A stretch of DNA of 64,000 nt from Daucus carota subsp. sativus. Taxonomy: Eukaryota > Streptophyta > Magnoliopsida > Apiales > Apiaceae. The stretch is from the NCBI RefSeq assembly GCF_001625215.2, contig NC_030386.2, forward strand, positions 21,174,545 to 21,238,544, in the 5' to 3' direction. This document shows, in pieces, positions 26,661 through 38,791 of this stretch. The stretch's first letter is position 1, and each line of letters starts with the position of its first letter. Below the pieces are notes generated by a model, which was not told the origin of the DNA, did no database searches, and saw only the letters and a list, made by a program, of their open reading frames with translations. A program made the translations under genes and the position numbers.

Positions 26661-27532
26661 ATGTTAAATGGCGTTTTGGTCACTAAACTGACCGCAAACT
26701 TGTTATTGGGTCATCCAACTTAAAAAACTTTCAGTCACATCATTATACTCTTAAAAGTTTTCATTCAGGTCACTGGCCGTTACACTCCGTTAAAAATTAA
26801 CGGAAAGCTGACTAAGCAGTCGTGACTTGGCTTAAATAAATCCACCGTGGCATGTACAATCAGCTGAAGCGGCATTCCGGTCACTCAACTGACTACAAAC
26901 TTGCAATCAGGTCATCAAACTCAAACAATTTTCATTTAGGTCACTTATCGTAATATTCGTTAAAAATTGAAAAAAGAAAAAAATTAAAAACTATCACGCA
27001 ACACCTTTTTTTCTCTCCTGAAAATTTCGAGACTTATTAACAACTAGTTGAGAAGCCGCGCGTTGCGGCGGCCTATAAAAATTATATTGCTTCTCCTTTA
27101 TATAAGTATATTGATTGAAACAAATACACACACACACACACATAAATCAATAGTTTTACCCAAAAAAACTTATTTATCTCTTATCGTTTTATATATCTCA
27201 ATGTCATTTTAGAAAAACTTATTAAATTTTTGTTGGACTTTTCCACAATGACCTAAATGAAAGTTTTTGTGAATTTGATGAGCCGATTGCAAGATTTTAG
27301 TCAGTTGAGTGACCAAAATGCCGCTTCAGCTTACTGTACATGCCACGGTGGATTTATTTAAGCCAAGTCACGACTTCTTAGTCAGCTTTCCGCCAAATTT
27401 TAACGGAGTGTAACGGCCGGTGACCTGAATGAAAACTTTTATGAGTATAATGATGTGACTGAAAGCTTTTTGAGTTGAATGACCCAATTGCAAGTTTGCG
27501 GTCAGTTGAGTGACCGAAACGCCATTTAACCC
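26661..27532. mobile_element. Mutator-like foldback MITE, interrupted
   Basis: Inverted arms of roughly 300 bp start GTTAAATGGCGTTTTGGTCA on the left and GTTAAATGGCGTTTCGGTCA in reverse complement on the right. Flanks GATATTGAAT (26651-26660) and GATACAGAAT (27533-27542) agree at 8 of 10 bases, an eroded 10-bp TSD. The centre (about 27044-27200) is an insertion with a Helitron-type end and a (CA)n run. Confidence 0.7.
27044..27200 (-). mobile_element. Helitron 3' terminus (fragment)
   Basis: On the minus strand the sequence ends in a GC-rich hairpin (GCCGCCGCAACGCGCGGC, one bulged base), seven bases, then CTAG followed by T at 27044. That is the 3' signature of a Helitron. The 5' TC end was not found, so the upper boundary is a guess. 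Confidence 0.5.
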
Positions 27533-27542
27533 GATACAGAAT

Positions 27543-27839
27543 TATCTCTCAATTGAGTTTATCTTGAAAAAATGTGCCCGATATAGCGGTGCCTATCCTC
27601 AAAATGTATGGATTGGTTCATACTACTGACTAATAGTAACCACGAGAATTAGGAAAAAGTTTTCTCCCAAAAATATCTTGACACATAATCATCTTGATTC
27701 CATGATAAGGATGGATAGGCCATCAAAATATTGAATCAACATATGTGTTCTTCTTAAAACAATCATCAAAAGACTTTCAACAAATCATATAATCATCCAA
27801 AATCCATACACGAGGATAATCCGACATAATATAAGATGG
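27543..27839. other. Intergenic spacer
   Basis: About 300 bp, nothing recognised. Confidence 0.4.
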
Positions 27840-27844
27840 GTCTT

Positions 27845-29966
27845 TGTAATATCCGTATTTATTTATTATTAGTAATAAAATCTGAATTAGAATAGAATTA
27901 ATAATATTAGTTTAGTAATTTGATTAGGAAAAGAATTAGTAACTTAAGCTAATAATAATAATAATATAAAATATGAGTTATAATAGAAGTAGATTAGAAA
28001 ACGGATTATCATTTGAATAGTAATTTAATTGGGAGTTTGTTAATAGTTTTTATCTATATATACGGATAAGAGTCACAAAGCATTCTACGTTAAATATTAA
28101 CCCTAAACAAAGGAGGCTACAGCAGAGAGGATTAGAAAGCTGTGCGGCTGCGTGGTAAAAACAGAGCCAGTACGTATTACTGCATTAGAGCTATTTAGTT
28201 TAGAGTTTTGGTTTTGGAGCCTTTCACCAAAACAGGAGGTAATCTGCATCTTACACGTATATGTCAAACATAAGTTTCACCATTAGATTTTATAGTCAGT
28301 AACATGTTTCATCTCTATTACTATTCCATAGTTATTTGTTTGTTTACTTTCGAAAGTTACACTTCTGTACTAGTTAAGTTTTCTATTATTTGCTTGTACG
28401 TATATGAATCAAAGGGTTTCTGAAGATTAATTTATTAAGATAATCATATTTTGTGTTTTATAGCGTATTTAATATTGTTCATGTTTATTTTATTATTATT
28501 ATTTTAAATAGATTCAAGTTTGACAATCTATTTATTTAGTTTTATTTTCCTTCCTTTTCTTTTAGCAATATAGTGATTGTGTTATTAAAGTATAATTGAT
28601 TATGTGTTTTGGTACTATGTTGGTCAGGAGGATTTGATACATTAAATTAGCTATAATTACTAAGAAAGATTAATAATTTTGCATGCAACCGATTTGTATA
28701 TAATGATTTAATTATTTAATATTTTGATAGCCTGTTACTCGCCTAGCAAGTCAGTGGACTAGTATATCATTCATTCACACTGAGTTTAGTCGATCTGCTT
28801 TGTTTACGTGCATTTACTCTTGGCCGCAAGTCTAGAGATGAGTTTGGAATATTTCAGGTGCAAGCAGTGCGATATTAATCATAAAATATAATCTTATATT
28901 TAGGTTCGGAGTCGGGAGTTTAGCGGATTATTTACGGTTTCTCGCGAGTGTTTGGTGTGCTAGTTTCGAGGTACGGATTCTATTCCTTTTATTCAGCGCT
29001 ACTCCTTTCGATATTAAATGATTTTGTTCTGTCCTCTTTTGATCCGTCCGATTTGCTAAGTTCTTTTGGTGCTATTCATTTGACTGTTTTGAAATCCGAA
29101 AAATATTTTAAAAATCTGTTTTGAAAGATTGAAATATTTGTTATGCGGTTTTCAAGGATTTTACACAATTGTGATTTGTTCGGTTTATTTGAAATATCTG
29201 TACCATGTGATTTAAGTTGTGAAAATTATATTGTTTTGAACCCTTAGAGAGATATAGGGTATACCGAGTTTCCCAGCTGTGGGGGTACTACAGCCATGTC
29301 TTTGCGGCATCATTGACATGACACTTCCGTGACAGTGTGATTGGTCACGGCGTATCCTTCTGTTAGCTCTTGGGAGGAGCTTTGGCCATTTTGATTATAT
29401 GTTCAGGATACGTGGGTGCACCCAGTTCAGTTTTGATATGATTTGTGATTTGACGGTGACGTTGTATATGCCGTACACGTTATCCGATTTGTTGCACACA
29501 TTAGGTACCCTATGATGTGTGTATCTGTATATGTTCTGATATGATCTCGGTATGAAATATCCTAACCCCTTGTTGCTTCAGCCTGTTATTTTAAAATAAC
29601 TGATTTATATTATTGTCGAAATATTTTAAAAGTTTCTTGTTTTGTAAATGTTTCCAATCCGTACTGGGCATTTGGCTCATGCCGTATTCTTCTTCTGGCA
29701 GGTACTTAGGGGGATTGGGACTGTGTGATGGAGAGCAGCCCATTCTTTTCGCATTTTTAGGATTTATGAACTTCTAGCATTATTCGGATTTTATTGTTAG
29801 AGATTCTATTTATTCGCATTATTCGGATTTAATTATTTTGGAGGATTTAAATCTTTTGAGGAATTATTAGACCTGTTTAATATTGTTTCGAATATATTAG
29901 CGCTCTGTTTGCAGGTTTTGGATTTGTAGGTAACTCCTCGTCTTAATTTAAGATGGGGGTGTTACA
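27845..29966 (+). mobile_element. Solo LTR, 2122 bp, TSD GTCTT
   Basis: Begins TGTAATATCCG and ends GGGGGTGTTACA, with an exact 5-bp repeat GTCTT outside (27840-27844 and 29967-29971). Ends of the TGTAA...TTACA type are common in plant Ty3/gypsy LTRs. A TATA-like CTATATATAC near 28053 suggests plus-strand sense. No second LTR, primer-binding site or coding region is attached, so it looks like the product of LTR-LTR recombination. Confidence 0.82.
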
Positions 29967-29972
29967 GTCTTT

Positions 29973-30083
29973 CTATGGGTACACACTAACAACTACTTTT
30001 TGATGAGGTGGAGGACTTTTACTGTTCATGATTTTTGTGTATATCCACCTCAACAAAAAGTGGTTGTTAGTGTGTGCCTATGG
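29973..30083. mobile_element. Small MITE, GTGTGCC family, copy 3
   Basis: Inverted ends CTATGGGTACACACTAACAA and TTGTTAGTGTGTGCCTATGG surround a short core. The solo LTR at 27845-29966 inserted at its left edge. Confidence 0.55.
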
Positions 30084-30232
30084 TCAAACACGAGAAAATC
30101 CGATATGAGATTACCGGAAACCTCCGGAAGACCTTCTCTGATGCTCGAGAACACACCCCGCACATGAAGGGTTTTCCATCATGACTGTCACAGAAATAAT
30201 AAAAATGATTGCTTTCCCTCGCCAAGACCACG

Positions 30233-32276
30233 TGTAACAGCCCAAATTCAGGGTCTAGAACTGGGTGTCATATAATAATAATGATAATAAAACAAGAACG
30301 AGAAAACTACATTAAAAACTAATTTACATACATGTTAATAACAACTACGACCCCTGCCAAGATCTTGCCAGGTTTAAGTTTGACTATGGTTATCAAAATA
30401 TTACAATTCATATAGATATATAGATATAAGATAATCCTGACATGGGATTTTTTACATCCAAAAGGGTCATCTAGCTACAATCCAACTCCATCTGACATTT
30501 CCTATTCAATTAATTGCCTCAACATCTACCTGAAAAGTGCCCAGTAGGGAAGTGCTAGGTGGAGCGCGGGGTGGCACGTGCTTACATGTAGACTTAGGTA
30601 AGCGAGGCATCTGAAATATTAGTTGGAAATAGCAGGGTGAGCAAAAGAACGCTCAGCAAGTATAATAGAGACAAAAATCAAACCCACATGCTAGATAAAT
30701 ATTTGAACTGGAAGTATAAAACAAAGCATGCTTTGATATAGAAACCTTAAATATTTTCCGAGAATAAAACAATTTCAAAGCTTTAGAACAGTTCAGATAT
30801 ATTGGACATTAAGGGTTATTGTAGATGATCAGTCCACCAACAACCTGGATAATGCTTATACATTATCCTAAACCAAACATGTTCCGGAACTGAAGACTAG
30901 CTAGGTCTCCATATAACGCTGGGCCAAGGGCCTCTTATGCAAACAAAACAATAGGCTGGGCATAGACCTCTTACGCAAAGCTGGGTATCGGCCTCTTACG
31001 CAAACAAAACAATAGTCCAATGATTATATCTGAATTTTTCTTTTACTTCCCAGTTCCAAAAATTTCAATGTAATTTAAGTGTCTCATTCGGAAGGATATT
31101 AAGTACTATTCCCATAAAGCATTCATTAATCGTTCCAATTCAAGTTTTAGGAAAGACTTTTTCCCAAAGTACAAATGTTAAATAAAAGCAGTATTCATTG
31201 AAAAAGATTGGTTAGATATACTTGCCTTGATAAGTTGGTTGCTGAGTGCCTTAGCTTAGGATAGTGCTAGGTGGATGCAGGCTTCTGACTATTACCTACA
31301 GCACAGAAAATCTTATTTTACTAATCTAGCTAAATCATATCCTTGCTACATCCAAATTTATTTATTACTATACTTCGAATAAACGTGGCATATACACACA
31401 AGGCATGAAATGGAGCATATAATCCTATATAATTAATAATAACTACTATCGGTTAATTGACAAATATCCCACTTCCTTTTCGACTATAATATTGTGTTAT
31501 TAACTTACAATCATTCCTAATAACTCATTTATGTATAATTCCTAATAAAATTTCGGCAGCATCTCCTCTATTTATCGGACTAACCACCTGTTTTATTCTA
31601 ATATCAATAACCAATCCAACAAGTTCCCAACTTAACAACACAAAAAATTGCCAACTACCAATACCCAGAACAAATATTTTTATAACATAACAATTTAGTA
31701 AAAGTAACTTCCTTTAATTTAAAATCCCAATTTTAGTTGCACAAACTCACCATCAACTCATATCATAATCTTTTCCAAGTACTTAACTATCTATGAACTA
31801 AACTTTAAATACATTAGCTTTTTATGTCACTTCATATACACATATTACACCAGGACACTATATGATTTATTTCAGTATTTAAAATACTATCTTTTCAGAG
31901 TAACTACACATGTAATTGTAATTTAGTTTTTATTAGAGAAAGCTAGTAACTACCCACGTTATTACTCAATTGAAACTAACCAAATCCGAGTTCAACTTGA
32001 TGATTGTTTTCATGTAAACATACTTAATATATACTAAGGACAAGTGATCTCCCAAAACAGAATTTTTGAAATTTCTTAATTAATTAATCATAATCCTTTT
32101 AAATGGAACTAACATGAATTTACCCATATATTTATATGTTTAAACCAATTACATACTTGTCTTCGTAAGCTGATTGAATAATAATACTTCGCCAAATTAC
32201 AGTTATATCACCACTCCTACACTTAGGTTTTAGTTAACAATTAGCAACTAGCATATCCCACCTCCCTGTAGTAACT

Positions 32277-32329
<53 letters not shown>

Positions 32330-33208
32330 ACTAATTCTGATTAACACTACTGATTCACATAGTCACAACACAGCACAAGCAAGCCTTACTCATATTTATA
32401 TATACACACAACTTAAAGAGTGAGGTGTTAGGAGCTATACCTAAACCCGAAAAGAGTTGATTTGACAGTGGCTAAGAGAGGATTGACCGGGGAGGCTGAT
32501 GTGAAGAAAAATCGAAAGAGAGCAGGACTGGCGGAATCCGACGAACTAGGCAATATACACAGGCAATTGCGGAGGCAGCAGGTCACCAATAACCACCAAG
32601 CAGAGGGGAAGCTTCGAACAGGACAAAGGAGACGGCGGAGGGCAGTTGTGAAAGCTTGGCGGCAGCGGACCGGAGATATGACGGCGTCAAAACCCGGAGG
32701 ACAGAACTTTAGTGTTTTCGGCAGAAAAAAATAATAAAAGAAAGCCAGATGATAATAGATGGGATGGGGAAAGGTACTGATGGCGGTGGAACAGAGGACA
32801 CGGGGTATGCCTCTATGCTGCCTCGTGTCTAATTATACTGACTCACCATTTACCCTCTACTTGTTTTTAACTGATTTATAGAGATAACTTTTAAGTAAAT
32901 TTCTCTCAAAAATCACCGAAATATCTTTATAAATCCCGAAATATTAACAAACTAATAAAACAAAAGTTTTAGGATTTATAAAGCATTATCAAAGTTTATA
33001 CGTAATTTAGAAGTTAATTACATCCAGAAAATATTTAAAATTATGGATTCATAAAAGTAATATTTTGACCATTCGGTAAATTCCTAAAATAATTATTCTA
33101 ATTATAAAATATTACAACTAATAATAATAAATTCATTGGAAAGAAATTCAAATTTGATATAGCTATTAATAATAAACAACTCACATTAATAAAAACACAG
33201 TCGTTACA
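30233..33208 (-). mobile_element. Solo LTR, 2976 bp, TSD CCACG
   Basis: Begins TGTAACAGCCC and ends CAGTCGTTACA, with an exact 5-bp repeat CCACG (30228-30232 and 33209-33213). Some words shared with the previous LTR (TACTGGGCA, CAGGTA) appear on its minus strand, which suggests related families in opposite orientation. It contains three copies of a roughly 38-bp repeat at 30917-31018 (CCTCTTACGCAAACAAAACA type) and a (TA)n tract at 32279-32329. The small open frame at 32462-32734 lies in the LTR and is not supported as a gene. Confidence 0.82.
32279..32329. repeat. (TA)n microsatellite
   Basis: About 25 uninterrupted TA units inside the solo LTR. Confidence 0.95.
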
Positions 33209-33213
33209 CCACG

Positions 33214-33438
33214 CCTTTAAGAAGATGATTTAAAAAAAAAGGCGTACTCTGTTCTCTTCAAAGCCGTGTTTTAACCCCTTTTCTTCGTGAATAGCCTTAG
33301 AAAAAAAAAACAAGAAGAAGAAGCCCACTTGTGGGCCAAGGCCAAATGTTGGCCTAGAATATACATATTTGTTTATACTCTAGAATTCCAACCCCTTTTC
33401 AAGTGGCTGAACTTTGCTTTTATAGTGCTTTGGTCACG
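33214..33438. other. Short spacer
   Basis: Separates the solo LTR from the gag element; includes a poly-A run near 33301 and no gene. Confidence 0.4.
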
Positions 33439-35029
33439 TGCCTCACATGTGCTCTCCTGTGGGATCTTGAGTGTGGGCTGCTTCTTTAGTGGGCTTCCTC
33501 CATTATGGGTCAAGGCCCAACATTTGTCCTCCCTCAAGTATAGGCTGATCTTTAGATGAGCCTTTGAACTATCTTGAATTTCGGCCTGTTTTCTAATTTG
33601 ATTTAAAAAAGAAAATTTTCAAATCTTTTTCTTTTTGTCTCCATCTATCTTTATCTCTTCATCACAAGGGAGAAGCACTGTTCATTTGCCAACTTTTTGT
33701 CTCGCCTTTCTCTCTAATATTTATAGTCGAACTTGTGGACTGGATTGTGGCCTCACATTTAGTCCCTCTTAGAAGAGTGCAGATCTTTAGATGTGTAATC
33801 CAATCTTTAGTCTTTGGGTAAATGAACCATTGTAAGGCTTTGCCTGCCATTTAAAGGATCCTCGACGAGCTAGTGTAGTGATTTAGTGAAGAGATAGACA
33901 ACTTATCCACTTGGCTCATCGGTTCACTGTTTCAGCAATTTTGTCTTCACCCTTCTTTTTGAAAAATGTCTACATCGCGTATTTTTTCTGAAAATTTCAG
34001 TGCTTCATCAGTTTACTATTTCAACAGTTTTTGTCGAAGTTAGATAAGCGTTGAGTCCCAGTTTGTTCCGGTACACTAGGGTCGGGGCCACTTTACTCTA
34101 TTACTTCACTTGGTTCCTTAGGGTCAGAGCCACCCAGTGACACGTTGTAAGATTTTGAGAACTTGAGAGTTGGAAGAAAATTGATAGCTCTGGAAGTCGC
34201 AACTAATAGGATTCCTCCTATGAGGCAAGGAGCTTGATAACCTTGGAAGTCATTGACCACTAGCGCTTCAGACGTTTGAGGAGCCGATGAAGTAAAGAGG
34301 CAGAGACGCTGAAGCAAAGAGGCGATTCGACCTTGAAGGTCAAGGAAGCTGTTGAAATAATGAACTGAAGCCGCTGAAGCGATGAGGCTGATCATTGGAC
34401 CATTCTAGCATCGGCTTCCTGAGACAAATGTAGAAAAATCTTCAAGCTTCATTCAGGTTTAGGGCTTCCAACATCTTCTAATAAAGGACTATTGGTGGGG
34501 GCCTTAAGGCCTCCCGGAAGTATGCAGATCTTTAGATGTGCTTTCCAAAAAAAAGTACTATTTAATAACCTTGGAAGTCATTGACGACTAGGGCTTCGGA
34601 CGTTTGAGGAGCCGTTGAAGGAGGCAGAGGCGCTGAAGCGAAGAGGCCATTTGACGTCAAGGAAGCTGTTGAAATAATGAACTAGAGCCGCTGAAGCGAT
34701 GAGACTGATCATTGAACCATTTTAGATGTATGCAGATCTTTAGATATGCATTCCAATATAAAAAGAGTAACGTTTCAGCTGTTGCTGACAGAGATTGGAA
34801 ATGTCATCGTCATGATGGAGAGGAGTACTCATGTCATCATTACAAAGAGTCTAAATATGTGATGAAGCCTCGATTTGAAGAGGCGGTGAAGATAACTCTT
34901 TCTGGAATTTATTTTTTCTTGTATTCCATTGAGGTCTCCATAGCATGACTTGGTGAAGTGTTTATCCACTGTAATATCCTCGTCTAAGAGAGCTCTTAGA
35001 GTCCAAGAGTTGGACGCTCCAAGAATTGT

Positions 35030-35740
35030 AATTTGTATTGAAGGATACGTCAAAAACATGTCGTTTAAGAATTTGTAATTTGTATTGAAGAATTGTAATT
35101 TGTAATTTGTATTGAAGGATACGTCAAAAACGTGACGTTTAAGGATTTGTAATTTGTATTGAAGAATTGTAATTGGACGCTCAAAGAGCAATTAAGAATG
35201 CTTAAAAAATTGGACGCTCAAAGAGCAATTAAGAATGTTCCGAGAGTTGTATTTAAGGACGCTTCGCAAGCGGGACGCCTCACAATCGAGACGCCTCACA
35301 GGCATGGTGCCTCACAGGCATGGTGCCTCACAGAGGAGCGCTTTAAAAATTTGGACGCTCAAAGAGCAATTAATAATGCTTCAATAATTGGACGCTCAAA
35401 GAGCAATTAGTAATGCTTCAAAAATTGGACGCTCAAAGAGCAATAAAGAATGCTTCAAAAAATTGGACGCTCAAAGAGCAATTGATAATGCTTCATAAAT
35501 TGTACGCTCGAAGAGCAATTGATAATGTTTCAAAAATTGGATGCTCAAAGAGCAATTAATAATGATTCAAAAGTTGGACGCTCAAAGAGAAATTGAGAAT
35601 GCTTCAAAAATTGGACGCTCAAAGAGCAATTAAGAATGCTGCAAGAGCTGTATTTAAGGGTGCTTCACAAGCGGGAATGCTTCCCAGAGAAACGCTTCAC
35701 AAGCAGCACGCTTCACAGACAGGACGCTTCACAAGCTGGA
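35030..35740. repeat. Minisatellites within the gag element
   Basis: Main unit about 37 bp (TTGGACGCTCAAAGAGCAAT plus TAAGAATGCTTCAAAAA), roughly ten copies between 35173 and 35640. An 18-bp family (GGACGCTTCACAAGC and variants) lies at about 35260-35335 and 35660-35740. Two ~70-bp units with GGATACGTCAAAAAC lie at 35040-35160. Confidence 0.85.
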
Positions 35741-36169
35741 TTTAACAACGCTTTAGGCTCTGACTTTTAAGGATGCTCAGTGAGTTAATTTTAAAACACT
35801 GATGAGCTGGTGAACTGATGAACTTCACGAGGTCTGTTAAGTTTTTTGGTTCAACGGTTTGCGAGAATGAGACACATGTCGGATCTCTGATCTTGGCGGC
35901 GCGTAGGTCAGCCGCTGCGATGGCACATAGCTCCACAATAGTGACAAAAGTTGAAGTCGCCGGGAACGGAGAACACATTGTTCACGCCTATCTCAAAGAG
36001 ACTCCGCGTCGAGTGACGCCTCAACATCACTTCCGACGAGTTAAAGCTGATCAGAGTATTTGCAACTGTCGGAACAGCGCCGTTCGGCGGTCACAGCTCC
36101 GATTTTCTTGTCTATTGTAGAGATGAAAAGTCAATATGTGTGTTTTTCAGATCTGAAAATTTTCTCGAT

Positions 36170-37044
36170 CTAGCACTCTCGTCTTCCTCGCTTTCCATTG
36201 CCAGAAAACCTCGTCCTGAATTTCGTTTTCAGCGCTTGCCACAACTCTATGGAGCGAGACGGCAAGTTGTTGAACCATTCAAGCGCGGTACTCTTGAGGC
36301 ATGTACAATAGAAACGGCACCTTGCTATTTCAGCGTGTCCAAAAAAGCTCATTCTTGCATCTATTTTCACCGTGTTCAAATGCCAATCTATTTTCACATT
36401 TTCAATATCCTCCGATAATGGACTATCACTGGGGACCTCTAAGCCTCTAGACCGCGTCTTGACTAATTCCTTGAAAGCCGTCATTTTGGCTCACAACTTC
36501 ACCACTTCTGACGAATGACCTTTACTTGAGCATCCTCCTTCAATTCCTCATGCTCCGACCAATCATTTGCAGATGCTTTCTTCTTGCGTCGAAACGAGCT
36601 ATACGAGCCAACCGAATCCTCCCTTCTAGAGCGTTCACTATACGCTGAACCTCGTAAGGAGGGTTCGTAATCCTCTGTTGGATACTCGGATGAAGCAACA
36701 TGCTCATCCTTCTTTTTCGCAAATTCCTCTTCCCATTTCTCAGCCTCACGCCTCTGCTTCATCTGAAACTCTATCCGTCTCCGCTCGCGGTCAAGAGCGT
36801 CAAGTTCGCTCTTGATCGCTTCACGGTTCAACTGCTCCTTATTTTCAACAGCCAATCTTTTAGCCTTAAACTTCTCTAAATGCAATCTCCCATCACCAAA
36901 ATGTACCTTTTTACCTTGCGGCGTCACTGTCAGTGTGTGTGTACGGCGACGTCGCCCACTACCACCTCCGGTAGGATCCGAATAAGCCGGACCACCGCGA
37001 GATTCACCTGCTCTTTTTAGTTTCGAACAGCTTTTTATGAACAA
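36170..37044 (-). pseudogene. Retrotransposon gag remnant
   Basis: Two open frames in different phases. 37044-36499 (181 codons) encodes an Arg/Glu/Lys-rich, coiled-coil-like N-terminal region (LDALDRERRRIEFQMKQRRE). 36484-36170 (104 codons) carries STALEWFNNLPSRSIELWQ then LKTKFRTRFS, the classic plant Ty3/gypsy gag core (Retrotrans_gag, PF03732), with an apparent internal deletion before it. A stop and frame change separate the halves, so it is non-functional. No pol follows. Confidence 0.75.
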
Positions 37045-37224
37045 ATCAATGTGTTTTAGTGTCTATCTCCTCAGTTACTATCATCTCTCGTGTTTCCAGA
37101 ACTTGTATCGTCTCCCTCGCTTTATTTATCATGATAGATCTGCCTCACATGTGCTCTCCTGTGGGATTCTGAGTGTGGGCTGCTTCTGTAGTGGGCTGCC
37201 TCCATTGTGGGCCAAGGCCCAACA

Positions 37225-37715
37225 CCCACCACATGTTTTCTTCTTACATTCCTCGACTCCTTTGTTCATCTATCCAGCCCAAAATATTTTAACCCATTTA
37301 ACAAGAATTCGACTCATTATTATTGAGTAATCAAACTCTGGCCATAAGCAAAAAATCAAACAAGATAATTAAATTACGAACAGGCAATAATAAAACCGAT
37401 TCCATCACAGGCATTAACTCCGTAAACACTGTTTGGTTTTTGAGTCCCATATGAAACTTTTCCCAAAATCTGTCTCTCTATTATAATTAGAAGCATAGTT
37501 TCTTTCGTAAGCATATTAGAACTCCTTATCATAGTATTTTATTCTTTATATTGGCAGCTAATTAATCATTTAATTCAATTATAATTGTTAAGTAAAAATA
37601 TTCTTATCACAATTTATGGAAGTTGAGTAAGAATTTATAAAAATTAAATTAAAATTGATATATTTGTTACTTAATATAGGAGACGACCACATTTGCCGTC
37701 TACCCAGATACCTTT
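37225..37715. other. Intergenic spacer
   Basis: AT-rich; probably includes the 3' UTR of DUF1645 gene 3. Confidence 0.4.
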
Positions 37716-38321
37716 CTAAAAACTAACTTTAATAGATGCTCTAGAGGGGTCACTAACACCAGCAGCAGCAAAATCCACGCAGCCTATCATCAAGTTTTGC
37801 TTATAAGGAAGAAAAGTTCTCCTCCTCATCTCCTCCGCAGCTGCTCGTTTCACTTTATAATGCCGTTCATGAGCCGACAATGCCACCACACCTCTCTCAT
37901 TCTTCTTCTTCTTTGCGCTCGAATTCTTCATATCCTCCTCCTTTAGTTTCTTCGGAAACATATATTTTAGCTTCCATTTCTTTTCCAACCATCCAACATT
38001 CGAACCTGCTGATGATAACTCTTTCGCATTTTCTTTAGAAACAGTCGAGTGCTCAGAACAGACCTTATTGTTCCTGCCAAAAGACGCAATTATTTTCTTC
38101 CGAATTGGTTCACCTGACCTGATCTTCCCGTTGTCAAAGAGCTCATCAGCCGAAGCTGAATTTAAATCACCCCGAATACTAAACGTGAACGCTTCGCTGT
38201 CACGATATTTACCTCCACCATTCTGATCAAAATAGTAGCTGAAACCTCGTGGGCTCAACGGAACAGAGTTGCTGCTGTCGAAACTGAAGTCTCGGGCTGC
38301 TAATGGCACCATAACTTCCAT
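37716..38321 (-). CDS. DUF1645 family protein, subgroup B, gene 3
   Basis: Single exon, 201 residues, starting MEVMVPLAARDFSF. It has ADELFDNGKI at 58-67, GWLEKKWKLKYMF at 110-122 (the usual LKDLLLFRS is altered, and no FRS-SEG follows), and the C-terminal block SAHERHYKVKRAAAEEMRRR plus TFLPYKQNLMIGC at about 149-181, then DPSRASIKVSF. Start, C-terminus and the SAHERHYKV.RAAAEEMR block pair it with gene 2 (18854-19483), so these two are recent duplicates in different states of decay: gene 2 lost ADELF, gene 3 lost LLFRS. Function unknown; a basic, probably nuclear protein. Confidence 0.87.
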   Translation of the reverse strand: MEVMVPLAARDFSFDSSNSVPLSPRGFSYYFDQNGGGKYRDSEAFTFSIRGDLNSASADELFDNGKIRSGEPIRKKIIASFGRNNKVCSEHSTVSKENAKELSSAGSNVGWLEKKWKLKYMFPKKLKEEDMKNSSAKKKKNERGVVALSAHERHYKVKRAAAEEMRRRTFLPYKQNLMIGCVDFAAAGVSDPSRASIKVSF

Positions 38322-38396
38322 CTGCTTCCTTTTTAGTTTTTGACGAATGTTAAAATTCTAAGCTTTTGTGATCGACTGAACTTGTAGCAGTCTTTG

Positions 38397-38404
38397 ATTT
38401 TATA
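38397..38404 (-). promoter_or_regulatory. TATA box of DUF1645 gene 3
   Basis: CCAATATAAAATC on the minus strand, 76 bp upstream of the ATG. The same place in gene 2 reads CCAATATGTATACATC, so the box is partly conserved. Confidence 0.6.
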
Positions 38405-38412
38405 TTGGTAAA

Positions 38413-38455
38413 GAAACGGAGAAGCAAGGGAAGTGCAGAGAAGGAGCTAGGAAAC
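38413..38455 (-). promoter_or_regulatory. Promoter segment conserved with DUF1645 gene 2
   Basis: A 43-bp match to 19608-19651, just upstream of the TATA box. Further upstream ATGATTAGTT and GCATAG(A/G)GTGA also recur in both genes in the same order. Confidence 0.5.
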
Positions 38456-38791
38456 GAATCTGTTTGTGCTTGTTTAGTTAATGATTAGTTAGCATTTAGC
38501 TGCCTTCCAGCGACTTGCATAGAGTGACACAGACACAGTTGCATAATTTTTGTTTATGGTCTCTGTGACATTGACTTTAAGTAAAATATTATTATTTCAA
38601 GAAGGTCTAAGTACTATGTTACATATGCACATGCATGATTTATATTTAATATATTATTTTAATATTTTTATTTATTACATTTTCAATTTTTTTATAATAA
38701 GTAAGACTAATAAATGAGTTTAACTTGGAATGATTTATATGATATTTAAATCTTTGAGATCAGTTTAAATTAAAGTAGCTATATATTTTAA
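38456..38791. other. Upstream spacer of DUF1645 gene 3
   Basis: About 340 bp, AT-rich beyond 38570, up to the Helitron end. Nothing else recognised. Confidence 0.4.

Larger units (their letters stand above)
33439..37224 (-). mobile_element. Decayed Ty3/gypsy-like element with 84-bp terminal direct repeats
   Basis: Direct repeats 33439-33522 and 37141-37224, about 92% alike, run TG...CA on either strand; on the minus strand they begin TGTTGGGCCTTGGCCCA. Between them are two minus-strand gag-like frames and long minisatellites, but no reverse transcriptase, integrase or protease. I found no TSD, so the limits are tentative. It resembles a TRIM/LARD-type deletion derivative. The segment 34236-34404 is repeated imperfectly at 34566-34725, and a motif GCAGATCTTTAGATGTGC recurs at about 33779, 34527 and 34733. 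Confidence 0.6.

Noticed and set aside
32462..32734. 90-codon Arg-rich frame
   Set aside because: It lies inside a solo LTR and has no recognisable domain.
27845..33208. One LTR retrotransposon with both LTRs
   Set aside because: The two LTRs differ in sequence, length and orientation, and each has its own TSD.
35818..36120. 100-codon plus-strand frame in the gag element
   Set aside because: Opposite to the gag sense, no match recognised, overlapped by another frame on the other strand.
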